Origin: Terriglobales bacterium
GTDB taxonomy: Bacteria; Acidobacteriota; Terriglobia; Terriglobales; Acidobacteriaceae
Length of the DNA stretch: 64,000 nucleotides
Assembly (NCBI GenBank): GCA_025936825.1
Contig: JAICSO010000001.1
Span: forward strand, 558,001 to 622,000
Direction of reading: 5' to 3'
Part shown: positions 35,020 through 42,900 of the stretch, in pieces
Position numbering within the stretch: position 1 is the first letter of the stretch
Layout of the letters: every line of letters starts with the position of its first letter
The notes under the pieces: generated by a model
What the model was told of the DNA's origin: nothing
What the model saw: only the letters and a program-made list of their open reading frames with translations
Databases searched by the model: none
Translations under genes and position numbers: made by a program

Positions 35020-35958
35020 TTAAGTCTGTCGAGCGTGGGAGGAAAAGAAGGCTTTCCAATAGGCGGCGTCGCGGAATGCCTCTGTTCCTCCTGGCTTCGT
35101 CGTGGAGCAGGCGGCGGCAAGGTTGCCGTAGGCAATGCACTCCGCGAGCGGTTTGCCTTGGACCCATTTATGTAAGAAGCCGGCATTAAAGCTGTCGCCT
35201 GCGCCGACCGGATCGATCACGTCCACCGGAATGGCTTTGACCGGAACTTCCTCATTTTTCGTATATGCCGTCGCGCCTTGTGCCCCGCGCTTCACCACCA
35301 GCAAAGGAACCTGGCGGCACAGCGTTTTCACAGCAGCCACGAAGTCGTCCGTCCCGCCGAGTTTGCAGGCTTCACGTTCGTTCGGCATTAACACATCGAC
35401 GAAGGGCAAGACTTTATCGATCCCGTCATCCCATCGATTCGCCGGATCATCGTTAGTGTCGAGGGAAATCGTGAGACCCGCCTGCTTCAGTTCTCTCAAC
35501 AGTCCCGGTATGTCCGGCAGCAGCGCGCGATGCAGGAAGTACGAAGAGAGATGAAAGTGACGTGCTGATTTCAAGTAGTTGAGATCGAGATGCGCGAGCG
35601 ACATCTCGGCCATGCATCCGGGGTAGGTCAGAATGTGGCGTGGACCTCCGTGGGTCAGCAGCACGGTAAGTCCAGTTTTTGATTCCGCCGAGTGGGTAAT
35701 TCGTGCGACATCGACCCCGACCGCGCGCAACCGATCCAGAGCAATCGCCCCGAGTTGGTCCGGTCCCAGGCGCGTGATGAAGCCAATTTTGGATCCCAGA
35801 GCGCCCAGATTATGGGCAGTAATGGCGGAAGAACTCCCTAGGGTAACTTCAAGTCCATTGGCCAGGAGTTCTTGCTCCACCGGTAACTCGGCAGGCAGGC
35901 CATACAGAATCAGGTCAAGGTTAATTTCGCCGGCGATGGTGATGTCGAATTTGGGCAA
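35020..35958 (-). CDS. PfkB-family carbohydrate kinase
   Basis: A 312-residue ribokinase-family enzyme with an N-terminal ITIAGEINLDLILYG, a mid-region SLDTNDDPANRW, and the C-terminal anion-hole/catalytic-base motif DPVGAGDSFNAGFL. The frame is open 33 bases further up, but the TTG at 35958 follows AGGA and starts 7 bases after the SIS gene stop, so it is preferred. It is third in an operon DeoR - SIS isomerase - kinase. It would phosphorylate a hexose, amino hexose or ketohexose phosphate; tagatose-6-phosphate or N-acetylgalactosamine are candidates by context only. Confidence 0.87.
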   Translation of the reverse strand: MPKFDITIAGEINLDLILYGLPAELPVEQELLANGLEVTLGSSSAITAHNLGALGSKIGFITRLGPDQLGAIALDRLRAVGVDVARITHSAESKTGLTVLLTHGGPRHILTYPGCMAEMSLAHLDLNYLKSARHFHLSSYFLHRALLPDIPGLLRELKQAGLTISLDTNDDPANRWDDGIDKVLPFVDVLMPNEREACKLGGTDDFVAAVKTLCRQVPLLVVKRGAQGATAYTKNEEVPVKAIPVDVIDPVGAGDSFNAGFLHKWVQGKPLAECIAYGNLAAACSTTKPGGTEAFRDAAYWKAFFSSHARQT

Positions 35959-35965
35959 GCAGGTC

Positions 35966-37042
35966 CTACGGAAGTTCGTCGAGGATAACAACCTGGCTCA
36001 AATTGGGCGGAGAGTCAGGGTTGAGTCCTTTTTTCAGGCCGGTATAAAGGCCCAGAAGTTGGCCCCACGGAATGCAGGCAGGAAGGCGCGTGCACTCCAG
36101 GCCGAGCGGCGCGACTTCGATCAGCACATCGGCGGCCGCCTTCACGCGAGTATCGGAGTTCGGTGAGATCACAAACGTTTTCGACCCCAGACTTTGCACT
36201 TCTTCAAGCAGGTCAACCTCGGCCGAGTAGCCTGTTTCGGATATGAAGAAGCCGACCAACGTTTTAGGGCCTGCAACAGATTTCGGGCCATGCCGAAATT
36301 CCAGGCTATGGAAGCTCTGCGCGTAACTGCACGAAGACTCCATCACTTTCAGCGCAGCTTCACACGCCAGACCGTAAAAAGGGCCCTGCCCCAAATACGC
36401 GTAGTCATCGAAATCGTGAGACGCGACGAAGTCCTGCAATTGCTCAGGGACCTGTTCGAAGAGCGGCTTCGCCACCCGCGGCAGATGTGCGAGTTGTTGG
36501 CAGACTTCTGGCTTGCCGGCCAGCTTCGCCGCCAGGAATTGCAGGCCCATCAGCATGGAACTGAACGACCGCGTCATGACCGTGCTTTGTTCGTAAGCCG
36601 CAGCCAGCACGAGGGGGAATTGCCCTCGACTGGCGAATGCAGAATCCGGAGCGCAGGTCACAGTGATTGTTTGTAGATCGCCGCGGGCATTCAGAAGGTC
36701 CATGGCTTTCACGGCTTCGGTGGTTCGTCCGGAGCGGGAAAAGAGCACTGCGACCGTGTTTCGTTTGCTTACGATCTCGGGAAACAAAAGGATTTCCGAA
36801 GCGGGAAGGGCTCGGCTCGGGCGTCCGGAAATCGCGGAAAAACTTGCGGCCGCCGACTGCGCGAGATAGTAACTGGTCCCGCATCCAACGAAAATCCACT
36901 CCGCGTCCTGGGAAACTCCGGAAACGATCTCGCTGACCACAGGATCTTTTTCCAAAGAATGCAGGCATTCACGCCAGCACTCCGGTTGAGAAAAGATTTC
37001 CCGCTCCATGTGCGTCCGGGATTCAACTTCAGTAAGCGCCAT
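35966..37042 (-). CDS. agaS: AgaS-like double-SIS sugar-phosphate isomerase/deaminase
   Basis: A 358-residue protein with two SIS domains: the first has GCGTSYYLAQSAAASF and FSRSGRTTEAVKAM, the second FYGLACEAALKVMESS and LEFRHGPKSVAG. It lacks the glutaminase domain of GlmS and matches AgaS-type proteins, which convert galactosamine-6-phosphate to tagatose-6-phosphate. The start ATG lies 11 bases after the DeoR stop, and its stop precedes the kinase start by 7 bases. Neighbours of AgaR, kinase and GatZ type support a galactosamine route; a FrlB/GlmS-like substrate cannot be excluded. Confidence 0.85.
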   Translation of the reverse strand: MALTEVESRTHMEREIFSQPECWRECLHSLEKDPVVSEIVSGVSQDAEWIFVGCGTSYYLAQSAAASFSAISGRPSRALPASEILLFPEIVSKRNTVAVLFSRSGRTTEAVKAMDLLNARGDLQTITVTCAPDSAFASRGQFPLVLAAAYEQSTVMTRSFSSMLMGLQFLAAKLAGKPEVCQQLAHLPRVAKPLFEQVPEQLQDFVASHDFDDYAYLGQGPFYGLACEAALKVMESSCSYAQSFHSLEFRHGPKSVAGPKTLVGFFISETGYSAEVDLLEEVQSLGSKTFVISPNSDTRVKAAADVLIEVAPLGLECTRLPACIPWGQLLGLYTGLKKGLNPDSPPNLSQVVILDELP

Positions 37043-37053
37043 AGAATTCCCAA

Positions 37054-37833
37054 CTAAACGAGCGTAATCTGCACCCCAAAGTCCTTCAGGTTCTGCTGGT
37101 CCGACTTCGAGATTTTTTTGTCCGTAATTACCTGATGAATTGCGTTCGGGGCAACGATCGAGGAAAGGCTGCGGCGGCCGAACTTGCTTGAATCACAGAC
37201 CGCCACAACGTTTCTGGAGATGCCCACCATGACGCGGTTTACCTTTGCTTCCTGCAAGTTCGGCGTGCTCAGGCCCAGTTTCGTGTCGAACCCATCCACA
37301 CCGAGAAAAAGGACGTCGGCACTGAGTTGGCGAAGGGTTTCTTCCGCCAGCGGACCGACAAGGGAGAACGAGTTCTTGCGAACCGTTCCACCCGTAAGAA
37401 TCACCTCAATGTCCGAATTGGCAAGTTCAGCTGCGATGTTCACCGCGTTCGTGATCACCGTCAGATTGCGAAAGCTACGCAGAACCCGCGCTATGGCCAA
37501 GGTCGTGGTCCCGGAATCGAGCAACACCGATTGTCCTTCCTCGACCATGCGCACCGCGGCTTGTGCGATCCGGATCTTTTCCATTCGGTGCATTTTTTCT
37601 TTCTCTTGCACCGAGAGGTCGTTCAGGGCACCGGTCGGCGGCGTCAGGGCGCCGCCATGCGTGCGATGTACCAATCCACGGCCCTGCAGAATTTCCAGGT
37701 CCTTACGGATCGTGATCTGCGAAGTCCGGAAGCGGGCTGACAGTTCTTTGACCAGTACGCGCCCGTCCCGGCCCAATAACTGAAGAATTTCGCGCCGGCG
37801 CTCTTCGTTCAGCATTCCATCCGCTCGAGACAC
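37054..37833 (-). CDS. DeoR/GlpR-family regulator (AgaR-like)
   Basis: A 259-residue regulator. It starts GTG after GGAGGAAGG. The N-terminal DeoR winged helix is NEERRREILQLLGRDGRVLVKELSARF...SQITIRKDLEILQGRGLVHRTHGGA. The C-terminal sugar-phosphate sensor domain (DeoRC) has VLLDSGTTTLAIARVL and VLFLGVDGFDTKLGLSTPN. It leads the operon with the SIS isomerase and kinase and is divergent from the GatZ gene, so it probably controls both. Direct TTTTGT repeats 20 bases apart lie in the shared promoter. Effector inferred: a phosphorylated amino sugar or ketose. Confidence 0.92.
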   Translation of the reverse strand: MSRADGMLNEERRREILQLLGRDGRVLVKELSARFRTSQITIRKDLEILQGRGLVHRTHGGALTPPTGALNDLSVQEKEKMHRMEKIRIAQAAVRMVEEGQSVLLDSGTTTLAIARVLRSFRNLTVITNAVNIAAELANSDIEVILTGGTVRKNSFSLVGPLAEETLRQLSADVLFLGVDGFDTKLGLSTPNLQEAKVNRVMVGISRNVVAVCDSSKFGRRSLSSIVAPNAIHQVITDKKISKSDQQNLKDFGVQITLV

Positions 37834-37864
37834 GCCTTCCTCCGCGAAGTTTCCTTTTACATTG

Positions 37865-37890
37865 TTTTGTTACGAATTGCAAGCTTTTGT
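37865..37890. promoter_or_regulatory. Direct repeats, candidate DeoR operator
   Basis: TTTTGT occurs at 37865-37870 and 37885-37890, exactly 20 bases apart, in the 119-base divergent promoter between the DeoR-like and GatZ-like genes. DeoR-family proteins commonly bind short direct repeats at helical spacing. Confidence 0.35.
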
Positions 37891-37915
37891 GTTGGGCGTT
37901 CTGGTAGAGTTGGGA

Positions 37916-37934
37916 GGCTGATTTTCCGTCAGCC
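37916..37934 (+). promoter_or_regulatory. Short inverted repeat before the GatZ-like gene
   Basis: GGCTGA (37916-37921) and TCAGCC (37929-37934) with a 7-base loop lie 19 bases before the ATG, which has no visible Shine-Dalgarno. It could be an operator or a leader hairpin. Confidence 0.3.
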
Positions 37935-37952
37935 GTGCAGCTTTAGCCACAA

Positions 37953-39326
37953 ATGAGACTGCCCAATATCGACAATGCACACCATGCCGGTGCGACTTTA
38001 CAAGCGATCCTCCGGCGGAACCGCGCGTCTCGACTCGGAGGTGAATATGCGGTTTGCTCGGCTCATCCGCATGTGATTGCCGCCGCAGCCCACCAGGCCC
38101 GTAATGACGGTTCATTTCTGCATGTCGAATCCACTTCCAACCAGGTCAATCAATTCGGCGGCTACACCGGACAAACTCCGGAGCAGTTTGCCAGTTTTGT
38201 TCATGAAATCGCTCAACGAGCCGGATTATCTAAGGACAAAATACTACTCGGCGGTGACCACCTCGGACCGTATCCATGGCGAGGCGAATTTGCGGCCGCG
38301 GCCATGGAGAAAGCGCAGAGCCTCGTTCGTTCTTGCGTGCTGGCCGGTTATCAAAAAATTCATCTCGACGCGAGCATGGCCTGTGGCGACGACGAAAAGG
38401 GCGCTCTCGACGAGCAAACTGTTGCCGATCGTGCGGCCGTTCTGTGCGCAGCAGCGGAGAGTGCATTTCGCGAACTTCCTTCGAATTCACCGCCGTTGTT
38501 ATATGTCATCGGAACTGAAGTGCCAACGCCGGGCGGCGAGTTGGGATCGGAGCAGTCGATTGCGGTTACGACGCCCGCGCACGTTGATGCAACACTCAAA
38601 ACATTCCACCAAGCTTTCACCAAATACCAACTTGATGACGCCTGGCAACGAGTCATCGGTTTAGTGGTCCAGCCCGGAGTAGAGTTTGGCGACGACAACC
38701 TCTTTGAGTATTCTCGTGCGAAGGCGCAGCTTCTAAGTGTGTCGCTACCCGCAACTCCGGAATTGGTATACGAAGCTCACTCTACGGATTATCAATCGCC
38801 TTCCGCTCTCAATGAGATGGTGGAAGACCACTTCGCGATTCTCAAGGTTGGGCCGGAACTCACGTTCGCGTTCCGCGAAGCAGTTTTTGGTTTGGTGGCA
38901 ATTGAACAGGAGATGCTGCGAAGCAAGAGCGTACGCATGTCAAAAGTTCGCGAAGCACTCGAAGCAGCCATGGTGCGCAACCCCAAATACTGGCGCGATT
39001 ATTACCATGGGGACGAGAGCGAGGTGAGGATTTCTCTCTTTTACAGCTATAGCGATCGCTGTCGGTATTATTGGCCGGATCCGGAAGTCCAAAAAGAAAT
39101 TGAGGTATTAATCGAGAATCTCGCCCCGCGTCCTGCAGCGCTCACCCTGATAAGTCAGTACCTCCCGTTCGAATACGAAGCCATTAGAGCAGGAATACTG
39201 CAGCCGCATCCGTCCGAGATCATCCGCTACCATATCGGCAAGGTCTTGAGGAAATATGCAACCGCCTGTGGCATCGCGCATTCGGAGGTTATTGACATGA
39301 CTCAACTGAACCGTTTGAATAGCTGA
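37953..39326 (+). CDS. GatZ/KbaZ-family protein (tagatose-bisphosphate aldolase accessory subunit or ketose 4-epimerase)
   Basis: A 457-residue TIM-barrel protein of the GatZ/KbaZ/AgaZ family: the N-terminal VCSAHPHVIAAAAHQA, FLHVESTSNQVNQFGGYTG, LLGGDHLGPYPW, KIHLDASMACGDD and IGTEVPTPGGE are characteristic. In enterobacteria GatZ supports the GatY/KbaY class II aldolase, but no GatY is present here. Some stand-alone members of this family catalyse 4-epimerisation of ketohexose phosphates. That would turn tagatose-6-phosphate from AgaS into fructose-6-phosphate (inference). The APC permease gene begins 3 bases after its stop. Confidence 0.88.
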   Translation: MRLPNIDNAHHAGATLQAILRRNRASRLGGEYAVCSAHPHVIAAAAHQARNDGSFLHVESTSNQVNQFGGYTGQTPEQFASFVHEIAQRAGLSKDKILLGGDHLGPYPWRGEFAAAAMEKAQSLVRSCVLAGYQKIHLDASMACGDDEKGALDEQTVADRAAVLCAAAESAFRELPSNSPPLLYVIGTEVPTPGGELGSEQSIAVTTPAHVDATLKTFHQAFTKYQLDDAWQRVIGLVVQPGVEFGDDNLFEYSRAKAQLLSVSLPATPELVYEAHSTDYQSPSALNEMVEDHFAILKVGPELTFAFREAVFGLVAIEQEMLRSKSVRMSKVREALEAAMVRNPKYWRDYYHGDESEVRISLFYSYSDRCRYYWPDPEVQKEIEVLIENLAPRPAALTLISQYLPFEYEAIRAGILQPHPSEIIRYHIGKVLRKYATACGIAHSEVIDMTQLNRLNS

Positions 39327-39329
39327 ACC

Positions 39330-40694
39330 ATGGAACCCGCACCCACGACACTATCGAGTACTACACGCTTGAAGAGGTCCCTCACCCTGTGGGACCTGAT
39401 TCTGTATGGCGTAGTCGTGATTCAACCGGTTGCTCCCATGTCCGTGTTTGGCGTATTGAGCAATCGCGGCCATGGACACGTGGTCACGACCATTCTTGTG
39501 GCCATGGTCGGAATGCTCTTCACCGCGTTCAGCTACGGCCGCATGGCGCGTGTTTATCCCAGCGCGGGATCGGCATTCACCTATGTGGGACAGGAAATCA
39601 ATCCGGTGCTCGGCTACGTCACGGGATGGAGCATGGTGATGGATTACATGCTCAATCCTATGATCTGCATTGTGTGGTGCAGCCAGCAAGCGCACGTATT
39701 TGCTCCAGGAGTGCCGTACTGGGGATGGGCTATCTTTTTTGCCTTGGTGCTCACGGTGCTCAACATTCAGGGCGTGAAGACGTCAGCGCGGGTGAACGCG
39801 GGACTTGCCGTAGCGATGGGCGCCGTTATCGTTGTCTTCTTCGTCGCCGCCGCTCGGTACATCTTTGGCGTGCCGCATGATGGCGCGAGCTTCTTTACGC
39901 GCCCATTCTATGATCCCACGCTTTTCGACTTTCGCGCCGTTCTAGGCGGGACCTCAATTGCTGTTCTGACCTACATCGGTTTTGATGGAATTTCGACTCT
40001 CTCGGAAGAGGCGGAGAATCCGCGCCGCAACATTCTGGTCGCGACCGTGCTTACGTGCCTGGTGATCGGGATCCTTTCTGCTTTCGAAGTCTATGCCGCC
40101 CAACTGATCTGGCCCGCTTCGCAGCCTTTCCCCAATGAAGACACGGCGTTCGTTTCTGTTGCGCAGCGGGCATGGCCCCCATTGTTCGCCGTCGTAGGAT
40201 TCACGCTGCTGGTGGCGAATTTCGGATCCGCACTCGGGGCACAGATCGGCGCCGCCCGGCTCCTGTATGGGATGGGACGGAGCAATGCATTGCCGAAGTC
40301 ATTCTTCGGAGCCGTCGATGCGCGCCATCGCATCCCGCGTAACAATGTGATTTTTGTGGGAGCGTGCGGGTTGGCGGCCGCGCTGCTGGTCACTGTGGGA
40401 ATGTTCAGCTACGGGTTAGGCGCGGAAATGCTCAATTTTGGGGCGCTGCTCGCCTTTATGGGGGTGAATGCGGCGGCCATCGTTCATTATTATTTCCGTC
40501 AGAATGAGAGAACTCTGCTGAATCTCTTGCCGCCCCTGGCTGGGTTCGTGATCTGCTTTGCACTTTGGCTAGGGTTGAGCCGTCCGGCGAAGGTTGCCGG
40601 CATCATCTGGATGGCGGCGGGGATTGCCTTTGGCGCCTGGAAGACGCACGGATTTCGCCGTAGTCTCATCGACTTTAATTTGCCTGCAGAGTAA
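39330..40694 (+). CDS. APC-superfamily permease
   Basis: A 454-residue inner-membrane transporter with about 12 hydrophobic helices. The N-terminal LTLWDLILYGVVVIQPVAPMSVFG and the later YPSAGSAFTYVGQEINPVLGYVTGWSMVMDYMLNP are typical of amino acid-polyamine-organocation permeases, and GFDGISTLSEEAENPRRNI is the conserved helix 6 to loop region. It is cotranscribed with the GatZ-like gene. An amino-acid-type permease is unexpected in a sugar locus; it could take up an amino sugar or an amino acid released from the same polymer (peptidoglycan or glycoprotein). Substrate not assignable from sequence. Confidence 0.87.
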   Translation: MEPAPTTLSSTTRLKRSLTLWDLILYGVVVIQPVAPMSVFGVLSNRGHGHVVTTILVAMVGMLFTAFSYGRMARVYPSAGSAFTYVGQEINPVLGYVTGWSMVMDYMLNPMICIVWCSQQAHVFAPGVPYWGWAIFFALVLTVLNIQGVKTSARVNAGLAVAMGAVIVVFFVAAARYIFGVPHDGASFFTRPFYDPTLFDFRAVLGGTSIAVLTYIGFDGISTLSEEAENPRRNILVATVLTCLVIGILSAFEVYAAQLIWPASQPFPNEDTAFVSVAQRAWPPLFAVVGFTLLVANFGSALGAQIGAARLLYGMGRSNALPKSFFGAVDARHRIPRNNVIFVGACGLAAALLVTVGMFSYGLGAEMLNFGALLAFMGVNAAAIVHYYFRQNERTLLNLLPPLAGFVICFALWLGLSRPAKVAGIIWMAAGIAFGAWKTHGFRRSLIDFNLPAE

Positions 40695-40880
40695 TGCGAC
40701 GTCGATATCCGGATGCCTTACCCGAAAAGCAGCATTCGGAGGTTCGAACTGAACGAGTGCGACCCTGCCATGCTCGAGCAAAACTGGTCGGAGAATTTTT
40801 CAGGGATCCTGGGAAGACTAGTTTCTTTCGATCTGCGGTTTCTCGCTTAGCTCAACCGTGCTGTGGACGCACATGCATGA

Positions 40881-41378
40881 CTAATATTTCCATTGCCAGC
40901 GGATTTCTCCGTTCATCGTAAAGGACAGGATCTCGGAATTTTCCGACATTGAATTGAGTTGGTCGGCGAGTAGTTGGAGGACGTTGTCGTAGCCATCGAA
41001 CGACAGCGACCCACGTTTTCTGATCCTCTGATAAACCTCTGCACAGCTTTGAGGTGTGTCGCTCTCCAACAGTGCGATGCGGCAGGCGCGGCGCAACTTT
41101 TCAGGATTGTGAAAAGTGGGTGATTGGAGTTTTGCTTGCTCCGTCGCTTCCGGTGCGGCATTCCCGGGCGAGAATTGACACGACGCGGAACTTGGGTTTG
41201 CCATCCGATGCGGCCTGCGTCCTTCCGCGTGCTTAGCCAGATAACGTAGGGCCTGCATCCGGCTACGGATATGTTCTTTTCGAGTTTGCAGTTGGCCGAG
41301 TTTGGCTTCGGCGACACGCACAAACTCACGAACCGGTTCAAACCCGGCTGGTAGTTCGCCGTTGACATCGTCGCGCAC
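40881..41378 (-). CDS. Hypothetical coiled-coil/winged-helix-like protein
   Basis: A 165-residue protein of unknown function, GTG start. The N-terminal part is helical and charged (EFVRVAEAKLGQLQTRKEHIRSRMQAL), like a short coiled coil. The C-terminal part (LRRACRIALLESDTPQSCAEVYQRIRKRG...LLADQLNSMSENSEILSF...GEIRWQWKY) has the helix-helix-wing pattern of a winged-helix domain. It shares this layout with the protein at 41626-42099, suggesting paralogy. No clear ribosome-binding site is visible. Confidence 0.55.
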   Translation of the reverse strand: MRDDVNGELPAGFEPVREFVRVAEAKLGQLQTRKEHIRSRMQALRYLAKHAEGRRPHRMANPSSASCQFSPGNAAPEATEQAKLQSPTFHNPEKLRRACRIALLESDTPQSCAEVYQRIRKRGSLSFDGYDNVLQLLADQLNSMSENSEILSFTMNGEIRWQWKY

Positions 41379-41625
41379 GGTATGCGAATTGTGGCACGTT
41401 CCCGATAGCTGGATAGTACCGCTGGTTTGAACACCAACGGAACAGGGACGACTTACCTATCAGCGAATGTGAGCAGTTCAAACGACGGAAGAACTACGTT
41501 GATCGCCCACGGGAGTGCGTCGATCACGCGGGATAGCGCACCAGTTGCGGACTGTATTGAGTTCATCCCTTGGTGACAAATCTCCGGACTAAACGTCCCT
41601 ATACTGAGGCACAAGGAGAAGCTTC

Positions 41626-42099
41626 GTGGGTGTTCTCAGTATCCCAGATTATCTTTCGCAGATTGGTGCTCCTAACCCTCTGCAGTTCGATGAAGAGTAC
41701 GTTCGGCAGGAAATGAAAGCTCTGACTACCGAATTGAAGACGGTGGAGGCAGAGATCGCCGCGCTCCAAGCAATGATTCATGGATTGTCGGTGATCTACG
41801 GTCCGGGAATCGCTGACGAGGGAGTTCTCCAATCTGTCCGCCCGAAACCGCGCACTAATCGACGCGGGCTGACGCCAGCCTGCCGAACAATATTGAAACG
41901 TGCTGCGCGTCCCTATGCCGTAAGCGAAATTTGCGCTCAGGTGAATGAACTCAACCCTGAATTGCTCCTAGGCCATCGCAAACCTATGGCTTCCGTAATG
42001 AGCGTCTTGCGAAGCATGGAGCGTCGGCGCCAGGTCGTGCGAGGACGCGAAAGCGGAAGGTCAGTGTGGCAATTAGCAGAGCTGGCTTGCGTGCAATGA
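41626..42099 (+). CDS. Hypothetical coiled-coil/winged-helix-like protein
   Basis: A 157-residue protein, GTG start after AAGGAG. The N-terminal helix EEYVRQEMKALTTELKTVEAEIAALQAMI is a probable coiled coil. The C-terminal LTPACRTILKRAARPYAVSEICAQVNEL...MASVMSVLRSMERRRQVVRGRESGRSVWQLAEL resembles a winged-helix domain as used in small DNA-binding or restriction-associated regulators. It is divergent from its probable paralogue at 40881-41378. Function unknown. Confidence 0.7.
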   Translation: MGVLSIPDYLSQIGAPNPLQFDEEYVRQEMKALTTELKTVEAEIAALQAMIHGLSVIYGPGIADEGVLQSVRPKPRTNRRGLTPACRTILKRAARPYAVSEICAQVNELNPELLLGHRKPMASVMSVLRSMERRRQVVRGRESGRSVWQLAELACVQ

Positions 42100-42110
42100 A
42101 GTCGGTTGCG

Positions 42111-42890
42111 CTATAGCACGGGAGTTTTTTCGATGAGACGCCGCAACTCCGCAGCATAACCTCGACTGCACGAGAGTTCCTTGCCGCTTTGCAATGCCAC
42201 GATGAATTCTCCACTGTTGCAAGGCTGCAATTCCTTGATGACGCGCACATTCACGATCGTGGAACGGTGAATGCGCACAAACTGTTCACCGGGAAGCTTG
42301 GCAGCGATGTTGCCAATCGTGCCGCGAAGGGTGTGGCAAGCCTTGCCAGCATGGAGACGAACGTAGTTCGCCGCCGCTTCAATCCACTCCACCTCATCGT
42401 AGGCGAGGAAGACCACACGGCCGCCGGAGCGCACCAGAAAGCGACGGTCCGGTGAACCGGCGCGGGTCTCCTGCAAAATGCTGAGGAGTTTGTTCGTTAG
42501 AACCCGCTCAGTGTGGGTGCGTACTGCTAATCTCGCCCGATGCAGGGCCTCCTGAAGACGTTGGTGGTCGAAAGGCTTCAAGAGATAGTCGAGAGCGTGC
42601 GCTTCGAAGGCTCGGATCGCGAACTGGTCGTAGGCAGTTGTGAAAATCACCACCGGCAGTTCAGCCGACGGAAGAGTCTTCAAAACAGCAAAACCATCCA
42701 TGTCGGGAAGGCTGATGTCGAGCAGAAGAAGATCGGGCTTGGTCTGCTTTAAGGCTGCAACCGCGGCTGCGCCGTTTTCGCACTCGGCGACAATTCGAAC
42801 GTCCGCTTCGGTCGCAAGCAGGATGGAAAGTTTTTCTCGCGCAGGTTTCTCGTCGTCTACGATGACCGCTCTTAACGGTGATCCATGCAT
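42111..42890 (-). CDS. LytTR-family response regulator
   Basis: A 259-residue regulator with a receiver domain (RAVIVDDEKPAREKL; phospho-acceptor Asp in LLLLDISLPDMDG; conserved Thr in VVIFTTAYDQFAIRAFE; Lys in DYLLKPFD) and a C-terminal LytTR DNA-binding domain (FLVRSGGRVVFLAYDEVEWIEAAANYVRLHAG...FVRIHRSTIVNVRVIKEL). ATG 42890 is chosen since it lies 10 bases after the kinase stop; the frame is open further upstream into the kinase gene. Partner of the LytS-type kinase. LytTR regulators usually bind direct repeats in the promoters of surface or transport genes; the TonB gene divergent from this pair is a candidate target. Confidence 0.93.
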   Translation of the reverse strand: MHGSPLRAVIVDDEKPAREKLSILLATEADVRIVAECENGAAAVAALKQTKPDLLLLDISLPDMDGFAVLKTLPSAELPVVIFTTAYDQFAIRAFEAHALDYLLKPFDHQRLQEALHRARLAVRTHTERVLTNKLLSILQETRAGSPDRRFLVRSGGRVVFLAYDEVEWIEAAANYVRLHAGKACHTLRGTIGNIAAKLPGEQFVRIHRSTIVNVRVIKELQPCNSGEFIVALQSGKELSCSRGYAAELRRLIEKTPVL

Positions 42891-42900
42891 TGAGGACAAC

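Noticed and set aside
40737-40755. GGTTCGAACT reminiscent of a tRNA T-arm
   Set aside because: No acceptor, D or anticodon stems can be built around it.
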